Source: Archilochus colubris (taxonomy: Eukaryota > Chordata > Aves > Apodiformes > Trochilidae). From it: DNA of 64,000 nt. The stretch's first letter is position 1, and each line of letters starts with the position of its first letter. Location of the stretch: contig CM041083.1 of NCBI GenBank assembly GCA_023079485.1, forward strand, positions 144,660,052 to 144,724,051, in the 5' to 3' direction. The notes under the pieces were generated by a model. That model was not told the origin of the DNA and ran no database searches. It saw nothing but the letters and a program-made list of their open reading frames with translations. The position numbers and the translations under genes are program-made. Shown here piece by piece: positions 24,901-38,605 of the stretch.

Positions 24901-25575
24901 GAGAATAGCAAATTGTCTAGTATACTGCTGTTAACTTTCTAGAAGAGTCTGCATTACACTCTCAAAAAACATTAAAAATCCTTATTTTTTTCCAGTATGA
25001 GAAGTGTTTTTACAGACTCACACGTGGCCTGTAGGTAGGAAACAAAGGACAGGAATACACAGTCAATTTCCAGAATGATGGCATATATAAGCAGTTTTAC
25101 TCCAAAGCTGGCCTAGTATCTCTACAACCTTAAATATTCATAAATATTCTCAAGAAAAAAAATTAGATATAGAAGTTGCAGATGACAGAAAATAATTTAC
25201 AATGAAAAGTCCAAGAAGACTTTGTAATATATGGGAATGTCACAAAAACCACCTGAAACTCAGCATCAGTGAGCAGAAAGTGGAAAGGAGTCTCATGTTG
25301 AAAACTATAACCATAAAAAACGTGTGATTGCAAGCTCTAAGCTTGATATTACTACTCAGAACAGTGTCACAATATCTGTCTCCCAAAAATATCATCCCAG
25401 GAGTCAGGAGAAGTGAAGAAAAATGACAAAACATTAAAAATTATGAAGGAAGGAACTGGAAACAAAAGTTTTACTGTCATTGTGCTATTGTATAAATCTA
25501 GGAGAATTTCTCATCAATGGATATTGCTTGGTATTCTTGTTGTTCTCTCTCAGAAACTTGCTGAGAATCTGGAAA

Positions 25576-25605
25576 AGATACAGATTATAGAGATACAGAT
25601 AATAG
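25576..25605. repeat. 15-bp tandem duplication
   Basis: AGATACAGATTATAG is followed directly by AGATACAGATAATAG, two units with one mismatch. Confidence 0.85.
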
Positions 25606-26682
25606 AGGCAAAATATTGACAGCACTTAGGAAGAGTAGGTGTCCCTTCTGCTTAGAAAAAAAACAATATAGAAGTGATAGGTGGAGATACCAACTAAAAC
25701 ATACATGGTAAGGAAAAAAGACTTTTCACTCTTCCTCACCCTACAAAACCAGAAGGTCACACGCTGATATCATCATGAAGAGTTTAACACAGAAGAGAAA
25801 GCACCTTTCACAGAGTGGAGAGCTAAGCTGTAGAGCTCATTTTAGGACAGGGAGGTGAAAGTCATAGTGCAAGAGCTGATCAGACAAGAATGAGTACATC
25901 TGAGAAAACAGTAGTCAAAACTGTTTCTAACTTGGCTTCTGGTTTTACCTGGAAAGAATAAAATTATACAAAAGAAGAACTCTTGCTGTTTTCTTACATA
26001 TTTTTTTCTCGGGTATCTACTACTGATCATCACAGAAGACAAGATAGTGGTTTTCCCACACTCGGATCCCTGTTAGTACAGTCATTCTCATGTCCTTAAA
26101 AATAAATCTAAAATATTGGGGACTAAGGTGATATTTAACAATAGTTAAGGGCAACAATTAAGCACTGGGGAATTAATGAAAATTTACATTTTTCAATCTG
26201 TTCATCCTAGGGAAGTTTCTACCACATTCTGGTCGGCTAGCTAGGGAAAATTCACTTCCAGCAAAAAAATGTCATTCATTTGTATTGAAAGAGGAAGTCA
26301 TCTCTTGGAAAATACATATTTACTTGAAAATGTTAAAACTATATTTTCAGAAAGATTTTTTTGCAGTTTGGCCAAATATATTTCTCTGGCTGCAACTTGG
26401 CTTGTGGCTGAAAAATACATTAGGAAAAAAGATAGAAAATTCAAAATTGCTCATGTTTTCTACAGCAGGTTTCTTGTTCTAGTGGCAAAATCTGAAAGCA
26501 ATATAACAAGAGCTTACTCTTCTGAATCTGTAATTGTAAGGCACAACCAAAGGGTGCAGACCAGTGTCTCTGCTGTGTTGCACTCCCTCCAAGAAAAATT
26601 TGAATGAGATAATATGGATTTTTAAATTTAAATTGTCATACTGGCTTCCAGGAAGAGAGAGATAGTGGTCATTCCTTTTTCC

Positions 26683-26684
<2 letters not shown>

Positions 26685-26713
<29 letters not shown>
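26685..26713. repeat. Poly-T run, 29 T
   Basis: The longest homopolymer in the window, followed by GGTTAGTTGGTTGGGC. No retrotransposon body is attached on either side that I can recognise. Confidence 0.92.
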
Positions 26714-28674
26714 GGTTAGTTGGTTGGGCTTTTTTACAATTTAGGAATACACATGTCTGGTCTCCCAGACTTTTAGTATCTGCTCCTATTTAGTCTTGAT
26801 CCTTGTCTGGGTTAGGTTGCCAAGCAACTTGTATAGTCTACCTGATAGACTTTTTATAGATTCAGGGTCACAGGGAGATAGTTAATCCCTGGCTGTTACA
26901 AGATGTGGATAAAAACCATTAAACCTATTTCTGAGGTCTTCCATACCCTTCTGCAAAAAGATGGAGGATTTTTGAAATAGCTTGTGACAGCGAAGCTTCT
27001 GCTCTAGAAGTAGGTAAATATGAAATAAAGGAAAAATCATACTGTACATATTTTTTCCCTGAAGGGACCCATATGCACAAAATTTCTGCCTTTGAATATC
27101 TGTGTAGAGTGCATTTTTGCTCTTTTCTGGCATATTATGTCCTTTGATCCATGAAATGTAACAGGGAATTAGGAAGGCTGTTCAGAAGAGTTTCTGTGAA
27201 CCCTTAAGTATGTTTTCAGGTTTTTCTGCTTTTCAGCCCAGATTTCCTGTATTTGTGAGTCTGTTGTGATGTTAAGAGAGAAAAAGAAAAAAGTGACCTG
27301 TTGTGACAGAGCCAATTACTTTAAAGTATTTTTATCTTCTCCTAAATTTCAAATTCCCTTCCTGTGTTATAAATTGTTCCAATATTTTGAGAGAGGTTAG
27401 AAAACAAGCCTCAAGAACAGCAAGTTAGAACAGTATCATAAATTGGATGGGCAATGGCATCTCAAAAGACACCTCCACAAGGAAAAGAAACTACAGTGTT
27501 AGATTATTGCAAGCATAAGACTGGTAGGAGGTTTTCAGGAAAAATAAGTTCGGGTGGACAGAAAATGAAAGCACAGCAGGGTCATCTATCCACCTGGCAT
27601 TTGAGAAAAACCTTGCAATACACAGTTCAATTCCCTTCCAATTGTTCAGCTGTCTCTATCATTAACCCTGCAGCCAAGAAAGTAAACAGAGCAGCAGTTC
27701 TAAGACTGCCATTCAACGCACGAGGAATTCAGACTCAGGTCCCTATTATTATCTCACTGCTAACTATTTGGGAGAGGAATGTTTTTACAAGTTTGGGTTG
27801 CTAGGAATTGAAGGGAGGAGAACTGGTGGTCTTCAGCTTGTTTGATTGGACTGGATTCAGTTTTGTTCTTTCAATAGCAACTATTCCATCTACGTTTGAT
27901 GAGTTTGATTTTAGCTTTAGGTCTTTAGCAGACTGAAACCAGGCAGTTTGTTTTGCTTCTGTTTCTCTCTGGCTTTGTGCAGTGTACCTTTTGGGGTTCT
28001 TTGGTTTCTCTGGTTTTATCACAAGGTAGAACAGTGCTAAGAGTGTGTGGATTTCTGTACAGGAAGAGGAAGCCTATAACAGAGTTTTTTTCTGTGGGAA
28101 ACATTGTTTAAACAAGGATTAATTGACTCAATTTGTCAATATTTTGCCAAGTGGAGAAAAAAAAAAAGTAAAGAACACCTCATCATTCCTATATAATAGG
28201 AGACCAGAGAAACTAGTTTGTTTGGGATCAAGAGATCCTGGATGCAGATATTTACTCTGAAGTTTGCAATTGCCTATTGGACAGGAAAATGTACACTAAC
28301 TGTCTCATCTTATTTTAGAATTACTCTTACAAACAAGGTTGAAAATGTTCTAGGGATGTTTGTCAGATTATCACCTTGTTGCTCTGTGCAAATCATTGAA
28401 GTTGTTAATGAATGGATCCTTTGTATGATTATTAGAAAATGGGGAAAAGATTAGGGAGGAGGCAAGAAAAAAAACCAAACACCTTCCTCTCCTCACTACA
28501 TTTTGTTTAATGTGTGGACGTCTCCTTCAGCCTGAAGATTGACTTTTAAGGCAGTGTCCTGAAGCATGAAAGTGTCAGTCTTGAGCCCATCTTTTTCTCC
28601 ATTCCCATGGGACTATTGTAACCCCTTGATCCTTAAAATGAGGATATATCAACCTTTGCTGGTAGTGTTTTTCT

Positions 28675-28691
28675 AAAAAAAAAAAAAAAAA
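28675..28691. repeat. Poly-A run, 17 A
   Basis: Uninterrupted A-run with no recognisable retrocopy before it. Confidence 0.9.
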
Positions 28692-31488
28692 CTGTGCAAA
28701 TGCAAACAGATTCTGAGTGGAACTCAATCTCACATTTGTAGGGCAGTCATTCCCAGAAAAGCCTCATGGAGCACTCAGGCAGAACAGTTTCTTGTTTTGG
28801 AATTATTGCCTTGAGCAGGAGTAACAAATGCAGACATATAGTAGTTACTTAACTTTGGTACTTTAATGTTAAAAATAAGGTACGTCCATAATTAGTCAAG
28901 AATTTAACTGGATTTTGCAAGATCTGAAGTCTGGGGTATGATGTCTTGCTCTTGGACTAAGTCAAGGTTTAAAATTCAGACTTGTTACAACTAACACTGT
29001 CTGTCTAAATTGCTGGCATTTATTTACCACAATCAGTGGTGAAAGATATGTAAGCCCTTCCAGAAAGGCTAATAATTTGGTTCTAAATTAAGCAATATGA
29101 ATTTTTTTCTGGAAGTACTTATTTCCTTCCACTAGCTAGAGAAGAAGCCAATGTATCACACTGCTCTTGGATGCCTGAGATTCAGAGAAATGAGACCTAC
29201 CCCAGAAAATGAAGTTCTTTAGATTGGACTTGAGTCAGTAAAATATATATTTTATCAGTTTATTTTATCAAGTACATAAACTTGATAAGAGCATGAAAAT
29301 TGTCACCATCTCAACATTTTGTGGTTTTGAGGACTTCTTGCAGGTTGTGCTCATTCTAGTCTGTGCACATCTAATGCAGATCAAAAGTTTAAATCCAGAA
29401 ATAAAGTCACAAAGCAAATTCCCATCGAATTTTTAGCCTAAATAGAACTGTAATTGATACTAACTGTATTTCTGTTTTTCAATTGTGTCAAGCCCTAAGC
29501 TTTTCACATGGGTAGATTACATGGTTAGTGAATGTAATTCCTGAATGTGGAGAGGTTCACCAGCATGATGGCTTTCTTAAATGTAGTGATTTCCCTTGGG
29601 AAAAGGGGAAAGGAGAGTTGTGTGCTTATGTGACATGTATTGTGGTATCCTTGGAGGTCCTGATACAGTGTGTGCTAAAGCTCCCTTCCTACAAAATCAC
29701 TCTGGATTTTCTCTGTCACAGTCGGGCCACGTGGAGGTTGTTGAAAAGAAGTATGTTCGTAAAATATTTCACCTCAAATGGCAAATACATGTGCACAAAG
29801 AGCTTTACAAGCATGCCTGTGTGAGTTTAGATACAGCTATTAAGTATCATGAGGGATATTCCTATCTTATCTTGCAATTTCTCAGTACCTATTTCACTTC
29901 TACTTTTCATGTCTCTTCTTCCTTTGAGATTCTTAAAGTAATCTCCTTCCATTTTTACCACTTTCTTTGCTCTTTGTAAAGATCATCCTTTATACTTTTT
30001 TCTCTTGTGCTTTCACTTTTCATCCAACTTGAGCATTTTTACAAACCGCTGACCTCCATAAGAGGCTTCTAAACACTATTATTGCCAGGTGGCAGAAAAA
30101 TGAAGAATGATGTGAAATACACAAAATCCATTATTTTATACAGCACATGACTTTTAAGCTATCTCACTAAAGCTTCAACTAACAAAATGCAGTGATTACC
30201 CTTGCTGCTTTTACGAAACAGGAGTTTCCTGGACTCTAGTTTCTGAACTAAAAGGTATTACACAGTTTTAAAACCACAAATCACTCCTTGTCTGCAGAAT
30301 ACTTGTTATGAGGGTACAATATTAGCATAGGTCAGTTAATTTTCACTACCGTTCTGAATTGTCCAATGTTGTTTGCAAGACATTAGAAGCTGCTTCCTAT
30401 CTGATGTCACTTTGGGGTAACCACTGAACGTAGATGTTCCATATTTACCCTATTGATAGTGAAATTGTTTTCATTGTAGCACACTAAGAAAAACTGGGGA
30501 CAAAGAAAAAGGAGAAAACGGCTAAGAATTTTCCTCACTGTCTGTATGAATGACAATGCAAGTATAAATATTCTGTATCTTGCACTACCTGACTTTTAGG
30601 TACTTTTATGGAATCTAACCTCATCTCTCACAGTGAACTTCATTCAGCCAGTGAAGGTCTATAAGGGGAATGCAATTTCACAGTTGATTTAAGTCAGCTT
30701 AAAAGCAAGTAGTCTCACCTTTCTGCCCTTGGTTGTGTCTTCCCACTTTGTTTCTTATACCACTGCTACTACTCATAAGACCACACTGTTAGCTGAACAG
30801 GGATCTGACCCTGTGACAAATCCCCTCCTCTCTTCTACCCCTCTTCCCCCCCACACATCGGGAGATACGTTTAGTAGAGATAATCTTCAGCTGGAATATT
30901 TGTCTTACCTTGATGCCCACACAAATACTAGGGCTCATTTAAGAAAGAGATCAGTGATGAAGCAGAAAGAAACTCCCCTTGATTGTCACAGGACAGAAGT
31001 GAACTCTGAATACTCCATTATTCCATAAGTATAGAACAATAGTAACTATCACCACTAGCTACTTTGATAATAACTCCTGGATGGTCTAGAACTGAATCCT
31101 CTGTAGAGTGTATCATTTAGATAGCTAAACTGCCCAACTATTGCTTAGGGCACAAAGGTGACACTGTGCTTTTACTTCTTACTTTCCAGGTGCAGTAAAG
31201 CTCTTTGTGACTACTATTATCATCATTTTTGAGGAACAGTGGGAGGACTGCCATGAAAGAATGCACAAAAAGTGACAGCAAGGTAGATTTTGCCCTAAAA
31301 ATCTATCAGTTCTGTGAAAGGACTACTATTCCGTTGGTTAGTATTTAAGAAAACAGAGGAAGAGAAGAAGATCTTTGCATAAAACTATGTTAATAAAACT
31401 AATTATTTATTTCTGTGAATGAATCTTATGCCACATAAACACCAAAAGATAAAAGATGTTTTTGCTTTTAAGTGATGATTGCAGCTGA

Positions 31489-31552
31489 TTCCTTACATAT
31501 AGATGTATATATTTATACATACACACATATAGGTACATACACACACACAAGC
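31489..31552. repeat. Imperfect TA/CA dinucleotide region
   Basis: Mixed TATA, ACAC and ATAC units that include short (AC)n runs. Degenerate microsatellite. Confidence 0.8.
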
Positions 31553-32358
31553 ATTCAGTTCAGTCAACTTAACTAAAAGACAACATCCAGCTTTCAGGTC
31601 GAATGTGGTTTTATTCCTAGGCTGATTCAGTTTCAAAATGGGCTGAGAAACAGGGTGATTCTATTTCGCTATATTTCTTCATCTGATGGTAAGTATTTCA
31701 ATTCTTAGCTAACTATAACCTTATCTTTTCTTTACAGAACATGCTGTAAGGTTTGTAATTTATTACAGTATTATTTTCTAGGCACAGTAAGTTATATTAG
31801 TCATCTCATTCACCTGTGAAAGATCATTCAGAAGGTGAAAGACCTTAGAGATATGGCAAGCATTATTCTAACAAATGGTGATGAACAGCACAGTATAAAT
31901 CATGTTTGTGGGCTGGATGAAATGTTCAGTGGTGAGTCTAAACATCATATATCAGAAGAGAAATTTTGTGAAACACCAAACTTCACTTCGTGAACAAAGT
32001 CTTTTCAAGCAACCTTTGGTGCCCAGTCTTGTCACTGCCTGATCTATTGATCAAAGTAATGTCTTGATGTTAACCAAATTTGCACTCCAAATTACTTGCA
32101 TCTTTCTGTGTATTAACTTGGTGTTCTATGTGCCAACACCAAATATTTCTGGGCTTGCTGTTTAGTGATTATTGCCATAAAAATAAGGAAAGAGAAAGTC
32201 ATATTAGTGCCACAAACTGGGGTTGATTGTCAGTGGCTTCATGGGTTCTGGTCACTTTCAGGAAACAGCATTATTTTACAACAAAACTTACTTACAAAGT
32301 AACAATATTATATATTAATGTATTATAACATGAATATCAAGTGTTCATAATGTTTATG

Positions 32359-32374
32359 TATATATATATATATA
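32359..32374. repeat. (TA)8 microsatellite
   Basis: Eight perfect TA units. Confidence 0.9.
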
Positions 32375-33633
32375 ATAGGAGATTTTAAATGTCAATATTC
32401 ACTCTCGTGAAAATGTAACTCCACCAAAATCAACAACATGTTCAGGGATGCATCTTGAGAAATATTTACTAAAAGTGACTCAGGAGTTTTGTCGAACACA
32501 TTAAATGTCACAGGAGATTTGTCAGCAGCAGTTATGTAGGTCCAGGTCATGTTACCCATCTCCTGGATATTAGCTTATGTGTATTTCTGATATGATTTAA
32601 CTCCATGCCATTTCAGTCATGATCTGGAGAATTCCCAATTTTACCCTAACATATTAAAAAATAAAAATCCAAAAAAAATAAAGGTACATTTTTCATAATT
32701 TTACTTTAGCTTAAAGTCGGAACAGTTTAATTTCCAGAACAAACTATTTTCTTGACTTAATATATTTCTTTTGGTGCCAGAGCTAGCTCAGATATTTCTA
32801 TTTCATCATATTCTGTGTAGACATAACTATAGATGTTTAAAATCTTTTTAGTTGTTTCTAAAGGCTGTGATATCTGACAGGTCCTTATTGTTATGTGACC
32901 TGTACAATAGTATTATTTCTTTATAGAGACTCCAAAGTCTTTGATAAGAACTTAAAAGCTGAAGATCCTTGCCTACAAACCAAACTCTTGCTTTTAAATA
33001 TTTTCGTGTAGGTTTACAGAGCTGGTAGCTTGGAGATACACATTTTTTCATCCTGGAAAAAGACTACCTTCCCCATGATGAAAAAGGGTCTTCTATGCTT
33101 AAACTGTGTATTGGAAGAATTTGTTTCCAGATATGAACTACAGTTCTATCAGTTATAAGTGTGATTCTCAATTATTTTTCAAGTTTTGCCAAAAAATACT
33201 ATTTAAAGATAAGGGTTTTTTCATGTCTTATGTGAACAAGTCAATGTTTTCCCCATAAAATGTATTCTTCATGAATAAAAAAATTTTACCTAAACCACAA
33301 TTATTACTCAAAATGGCACTATTTTATGTGGTGATGAAGGCACTCTCTTTCTTAACCTTAGAGAGTTCTGCTGATGAAATTAGAATATAAAAGGGAAGGA
33401 GAAGGAAACCAAGAGGAATGATTCTGAAGAATATTTTTTTATGAAAATCTGTAATGGGAGACCAGAAGCACTAGAACTGATGAAGCTTGATTTTTTATGG
33501 TTTCCAGTCTCATGATTGATTAAATCTGATGCTAAAAATTTGTATCTCTACTGAAAAACTTTTCCTTTTGGGGGGGAATTTATAAGGCTCTCTTCCATCA
33601 CCTGATAGGGTCTAGACTTTAAGGTCTCTAATT

Positions 33634-33779
33634 GTGGATGCCCTCTCCATGAAAGTGTTCAAGGCCAGGTTGGATGGGGCTCTGAGCAGCCTAGTCTAGT
33701 GGAAGGTGTCCCTGCCCATGGCAGAGATGCTGGAACCAGATGATCTTTATGGTCCCTTTTATGATTCAATGATTCTGTG
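33634..33779 (+). mobile_element. CR1 LINE 3'-end fragment, + strand
   Basis: Only the last ~146 bp of a CR1 copy. It starts with GGATGCCCTCTCCATGAAAG, continues with TTCAAGGCCAGGTTGGATGG and a diverged GGTCCCTTTTATGATTC, and ends in CAATGATTCTGTG, the CR1 tail. It covers the 3' untranslated region and the last few codons at most. It belongs to an older CR1 group, the CAAGGCCAGGTTGGATGGGG type. Confidence 0.9.
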
Positions 33780-34374
33780 CGTACTCATGTGCATAGTCTC
33801 TCTCATACACTTAAAATGTACCTAAACCTCATTTCCACAGTAAATCAGAAAAGGAATATTAATTAAAAATATGTTTTTATTAGATTCATACCAAGGTGTG
33901 TGTGACCAAAACATACATTGAGTGGAAGAGGAACGCTTACAAATTGCTTATATTTACTTGAAAGTTAGCAATGCTCATTTCTATTACAAATGAATTCCTA
34001 CTGTACTCTGCTTTTTTTTTTTCCCCAGGAATCACATACTTTAGAGAATTAAGAGAGGCAGACTCTAGGAAGCTCCCATCTGTTACATCTCCCATATGTA
34101 CAAGTTGTTGGAACTTACTCACATTTGTCATTTGTTCTCTTCCAGTCATGATGGGACCAGAGAGCTTTATTAGCTGCATTACCTTGCTGATGAATTTGTC
34201 AAGCTTATTATTTACAAAGACTGGCTCTGTATTTTTGTTTATCTTTCCTTTGCTACTTGCAGAAAGCTTGGCATAATTTTGAAAAACCCTAGTAATAACA
34301 CTTTATTAAAATAAAAGACTTCTGTGCTGGGATTTGCTCTTGAGGTTGTTATACTGTCATTCAATCACATCCCC

Positions 34375-34396
34375 ATTTCATTTCATTTCATTTCAT
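34375..34396. repeat. (ATTTC)n microsatellite, about four units
   Basis: Four to five perfect pentanucleotide units. Confidence 0.88.
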
Positions 34397-35483
34397 TCGT
34401 TAAAAAGTCCTATAATAAAAGAAAAGTAAAATGCGTTTTGCATGTTTATAGTATTAGGCTGAGACTTTTAAAACCTAAAGGCCTATTTCATGATCTGTGA
34501 TATAAACACTACTAATTAACTTGATTCATCTGCTTTCAAAGCAACCCTCCATGACTTGGTAGAACTTCTCGTCTCTGACATTCTAACACTGGAGTAAATT
34601 ATTTCCTCACTGTTCTGTTGTGCTTCAAGCATCCTAAACTCTGCTTCCACACAGAACCTGGATTCAATGAATGCCTACTGTTTTAATAAGCTGAATCTTT
34701 TGTTCTTTTTTTATCATTCACACACAGACACAGAGGGGTCTCTCCTGATGAAGTAGGTTCCTCAATGCAGAGGTTTAGTTGAGATAACCCACGCATTCAA
34801 GGCTGTGCCCTTTGGAGAAGTCCTTCAGACTGTTTAATGAAGCAAAGAACTGGGAAAGTACTTTGTTTTTACAGCTTCTTATCCATTCTTCAAAACCATA
34901 GTGTTTAACAACACGCTAATGAATTCAGTATACTTGATGGAAATACAGTAATCTTCATTACAGATACTTTAAAAAGTAGTATCAATTAACAGAATGCTAT
35001 GGCAACTCAGAAGTGTGAGAAAATTATTTCCAATTGCAAAATTGCACTTGTGTAACTGTCTATTGTTGATAAGTGTTGAGATAACCTTTACAGGGAAATT
35101 CTACACTGGAAAAGTATCTGTAAAAATGGCAGATTTCTTTTGCTGTGCTGAAGTGCAAAAAACACAATACAAATACAATGCAGATTTCCTTTCACATGTC
35201 AGACTGAATTTTTCCAAAGGTGACATTTAGAAAGTATTTCTTTTCATTCTGTAACTGTTGAATACACACTTTTGGACATTTGTGTACCTACACATGTGTG
35301 AGAAACTAAGCACACATATCAGATTTTTGCAGCAGACTGCAGCAGCTTCTTCCCTGCTTCTTACTGCCAGTCAATTTGGCTACTATTCTCTTCTGCTCTT
35401 GTTCTTTCACTTCTTATCTACCCTGATATGCATGAAGATGGCTTAATCAATAGCTGTGAAATGATTAAATATCTCTTGTGTAC

Positions 35484-35528
35484 CTTTTTCTTTTTTTTCT
35501 TTCTTTCTTTTTTTTTTTTTTTTTCCCC
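35484..35528. repeat. T-rich pyrimidine tract
   Basis: T-runs with interspersed C, ending in about 21 consecutive T and then CCCC. Confidence 0.85.
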
Positions 35529-37843
35529 TATTGTGAATGCCATAATTTAGTTACCAGGAAGGAAAAATTCAGATTGTGATAATCTAACTAGAATAATATC
35601 TTTCTGATCATCAGAAATCTGCAGAAAGTTTACACTATAATTTATTTGAAGGAGCATTACTTTTTAATATGATCAGTGGCTAGTTTATACATCAAGCCTT
35701 CTGTAGAATTGTCTGCTGTATCACATATCTAAACTAAGGATCACATTTTAATTCTTGAGTGTTTACAGGTGGTTGGATTAAATAATATGATAAAGCAGTG
35801 AGCTCTGCATGTTGCTTTTTAAAACTGAAAAACTAAAAGTCACAAGAACTTTTTAATATCCTTTCTACACTGCAATATACAATAGATATTTATGAAATAC
35901 AAAATTTATATTTTTACTTGTTAAAAAAAAAAAGTATTCTGACTATGCTTCAAAAGACCAGTCTCTAAAGAAGACCAAAGTACAGCACACCCCACTTGTG
36001 GGCTATCTTTTGTTTGTATAAATCCTTTGTGGACTACTTATGTAAGTTTGCTCTGAAGGGCAGACAATATCCTAATTACCTAGAAAATCTCCAAAGAGCT
36101 CAGATGCTGTTATCTTTCCTAAGATTGCTTCTGAAGCTGTTACATGAAGACAATGTACCTATACGATCTACATTTTAAGTAACTCTGTCTGCCTTATAAG
36201 CCATCCTAAGTTTTTTCCATACCTAAACAATCTATCACCTTAACAACTGAGTAAAGCAGACATGTTCTTGTGTGTTTGGATGCAGATTTTCTGCTTTATA
36301 ACTTTCCAGAAGAGTTTTTTTTTTTTAATTTTGTTTAGAGAAGTGGGAATCATATAAAATCAAAACACCTTACATTAAAATTCTTATTCAGTAGAATTCT
36401 GTCTGGTTTTCCTGGGGTACCTGCATTTCCAATGCTGGATTGCTACATCCCCATATATATAAATACTTTCTATCACTACACCCAGGCCAGACAGATACTA
36501 AGAGTTCAACATTCCCATGTAATTTTGTTGCCTCATTACCACACCTTTTTAGATTGCCATTAAAATTCCTTGCCAGTACTGTGAGAACACCTGATATGTT
36601 AACCTTCGCCCTGATGAATAATAATAAATTCCTACTCTTTGTTTTGCACTTCTTAGCTTCTAATTCATGACTGTTTTTTACTTCTCATCAAATGAGTACT
36701 TAATACCTCAGAAAAAATCTCGGAGGAAACTTTGTCATTATCTTTAGAAACTCTACATCAATTATAAGTGCTGTATTTTACTTCAGTGTGAGTGACTAAT
36801 TTGTGTGCAGAAACTTTTTAAGAAGCTAAAAAGCTGGTAATGTATTTTCATTAACAATGAAAACAAAACAAGAATAAAACAAAACAAAAATTCATCAGGT
36901 ATTAACACAACAGCAGTATAATATCAACAAATGTTTTACTTCCTGCTCTTTCTGCACTATAAATATGCTCTTCAAAGTTCAAAGAGTGTGGAGTAGATAA
37001 GGTGCTGTATTCTCCTTTTTCCCTCTTCCCTAGGTGAAAAAAAAAAAACCCAGGTCTCTGGGTCCATCATTGCCTGTGTGTTCTTGTCTCTGTTTGAATT
37101 TATGGCTGACCTTAGGCCATTCTAAAAGTGTAAATGAAAAATGAGCCCTCCCTGAGGAATATTATTTCCTTCTGGATGATAAACAAGTTTTTGTAGAATA
37201 TTGGTTAACTGCAGACAATGGCTGCATAAAGCTCAACTTAGTTTCATGATAGAAATGTCAGCCTACGAATCTGCACAGGTTTATTTTCTATTTTCAAGCA
37301 TCGCAATGATCAGATTTGTAGATGACTGAGGAACCCAATATGTGGTTCATCTTGACAAGCCTAACAGACAAGCCTAAAACACACACTTCGAAGTGAGTCA
37401 ACCAGACTCTCTTTAAAACTGATGGAGGGGGAAAAAAGGCTTCTTTGAGAAAATTGTTCACCTCCTTTAAAAGTAAATATTTAAATATATCATGTAAGTC
37501 ATGCCTTAAAAATGCCTTTTTATTTTATTTGGCTATAGTAGAGGGTCAGACAGGTAGCTTAGGTGTAGACATTTAAACAGTAGATCTCTAGAAACATAGT
37601 GAATGAAATCTACACTTGTAACACTGGAGAGCAGACAGAATCAGTTCTCTCCATGGGGCAGTTATGAGAACATGGAGACCTGTATAAGAAAACAATCTGA
37701 TTTTAGTTAAAATGGATTTGGATTCTGAAGCAACCATCAAAAAAAGTATTCCGTGATGGAACATAAGACACACTTGTATTTGTGTCTCAGTGTTCTATGG
37801 ATAGCACAAAACAATGTGAGAAAAAAAGAAAATATATAGATAG

Positions 37844-38540
37844 TGTCATGATTTAAACCCAACCAGCAACTAAGCACAGCAGAGCCTCATTCACTCCTTC
37901 CAAGTTGGGACAGGGACTGAATCTGAAGGGGAAAAGAGAAAACCTGTGGGTTGAGATAAAGGCAGTTTAAGTCACAGATTTGTTAAGTCATAGATTAATG
38001 GGGTGAAAAACGTGTTTCCTTCTCAGGTAGACCATGCATTAAACTGGAGTTTGTGTTATAAAACTTTTTGGAACAACATATGACTTTGTAACATCAAAGC
38101 CACACACACCAGCAAGCAAAACAAGGAATAAATTCACTATTTCCCATCAGTAGGCAGTAGGTGCTTAGTCACCTCCAGGAAGGAGGCAGATTTCCATCAT
38201 GCAGAACAGTTGCTTGGGAAGACAAAATGCCATAACTCCAAATGCCCACCACATCCTCCGTCTTCCCACAGTTTTATGCTGAGCATGATGTCACATGGTG
38301 TGGAATATCCCTTTGGTTAGTTGGGGTCAGCCCTCCCAGCTGTGTCCTCTCCTAGATTCTTGTGCACCTCCAGCCTACTTGCTAATGGTGTGGGGAGAGG
38401 AACAGGGAAGGCCTCGACACTGCTCAGCAAGAGCTAAGCTATCCCTCTATTATCAACACTGTTTCCAGCCCGATCCAAAGCATAGCCCCATAATTGCCAC
38501 TATGAAGAAATTTAACTCTCCCCTACTCAAAACCATCACA
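37844..38540 (-). mobile_element. ERVL-like LTR remnant (probably solo LTR)
   Basis: This is a long terminal repeat of an avian endogenous retrovirus of the class whose ends read TGTCATGGTTTAA... and ...AACCAGGACA. Here the edges are TGTCATGATTTAAACCCAAC at 37844 and AAAACCATCACA ending at 38540, roughly complementary to each other. Internal blocks such as CAGCAACTAAGCAC and TGGTGTGGAATATCCCTTTG match the general pattern of this family and the LTR at 48.7 kb. On the minus strand GCATAAAAC (38279-38271) can serve as a TATA box, which suggests transcription leftward. No target duplication remains and no gag, pol or env sequence adjoins it, so this is an old solo LTR. It contains a ~100-bp block found again at 41.8 kb. 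Confidence 0.8.
37982..38082 (+). repeat. ~100-bp dispersed repeat, copy A
   Basis: This block aligns with copy B at 41838-41936 in the same orientation with few mismatches and two small gaps. It shares the perfect cores CATGCATTAAACTGGAGTTT and CTTTTTGGAACAACAT. Copy A lies within the ERVL-like LTR, between its presumed TATA box and its left end. A partial 17-bp internal duplication (AAGTCACAGATT, then AAGTCATAGATT) marks its left edge. Confidence 0.88.
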
Positions 38541-38599
38541 AATCCTCTATTGTTACCAGGACTGCACTCCTGCAAGTAAGTAACAAGTTACTAATAAGT
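38541..38599. other. Short spacer between two LTRs
   Basis: Host DNA rich in GTAAGTAA/AGTTACTAA words. No feature is recognised. Confidence 0.5.
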
Positions 38600-38605
38600 A
38601 AGTAG
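38600..38605. repeat. Target-site duplication, left (AAGTAG)
   Basis: The six bases directly before the 220-bp LTR are identical to the six directly after it. Confidence 0.85.

Larger units (their letters stand above)
12956..33633. other. About 20.7 kb without recognisable gene or transposon
   Basis: AT-rich, apparently single-copy DNA. I found no CR1 or LTR fragment, exon or RNA gene. Reading frames peak at 127 codons (29596-29979, +), consistent with chance. What it does hold is listed separately: simple repeats, one good CTCF-type motif, and a cluster of homeodomain-type sites. The low transposon load compared with the flanking zones may mean constraint or simply chance. Confidence 0.5.
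33780..37843. other. Non-coding stretch with simple repeats
   Basis: No gene or transposon recognised. It contains an (ATTTC)n repeat and a T-rich tract, listed separately. Frames reach 101 codons (33971-34276, +), which is chance length. Confidence 0.55.

Noticed and set aside
24698..24934. 78-codon frame with an alternating Glu-Lys stretch
   Set aside because: Created by the (GGAAAA)n microsatellite. There is no conserved sequence around it.
27454..27804. 116-codon + frame, Lys/Gln/Thr-rich
   Set aside because: Chance length, with no conserved motif and no exon boundaries that form a series.
29596..29979. 127-codon + frame
   Set aside because: Expected by chance in this amount of AT-rich DNA. 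A second overlapping + frame (29528-29824) is also open, and there is no family resemblance.
30081..30095. ATTGCCAGGTGGCAG as a CTCF site
   Set aside because: It matches only the right half of the CTCF core, and the left CCA part is absent.
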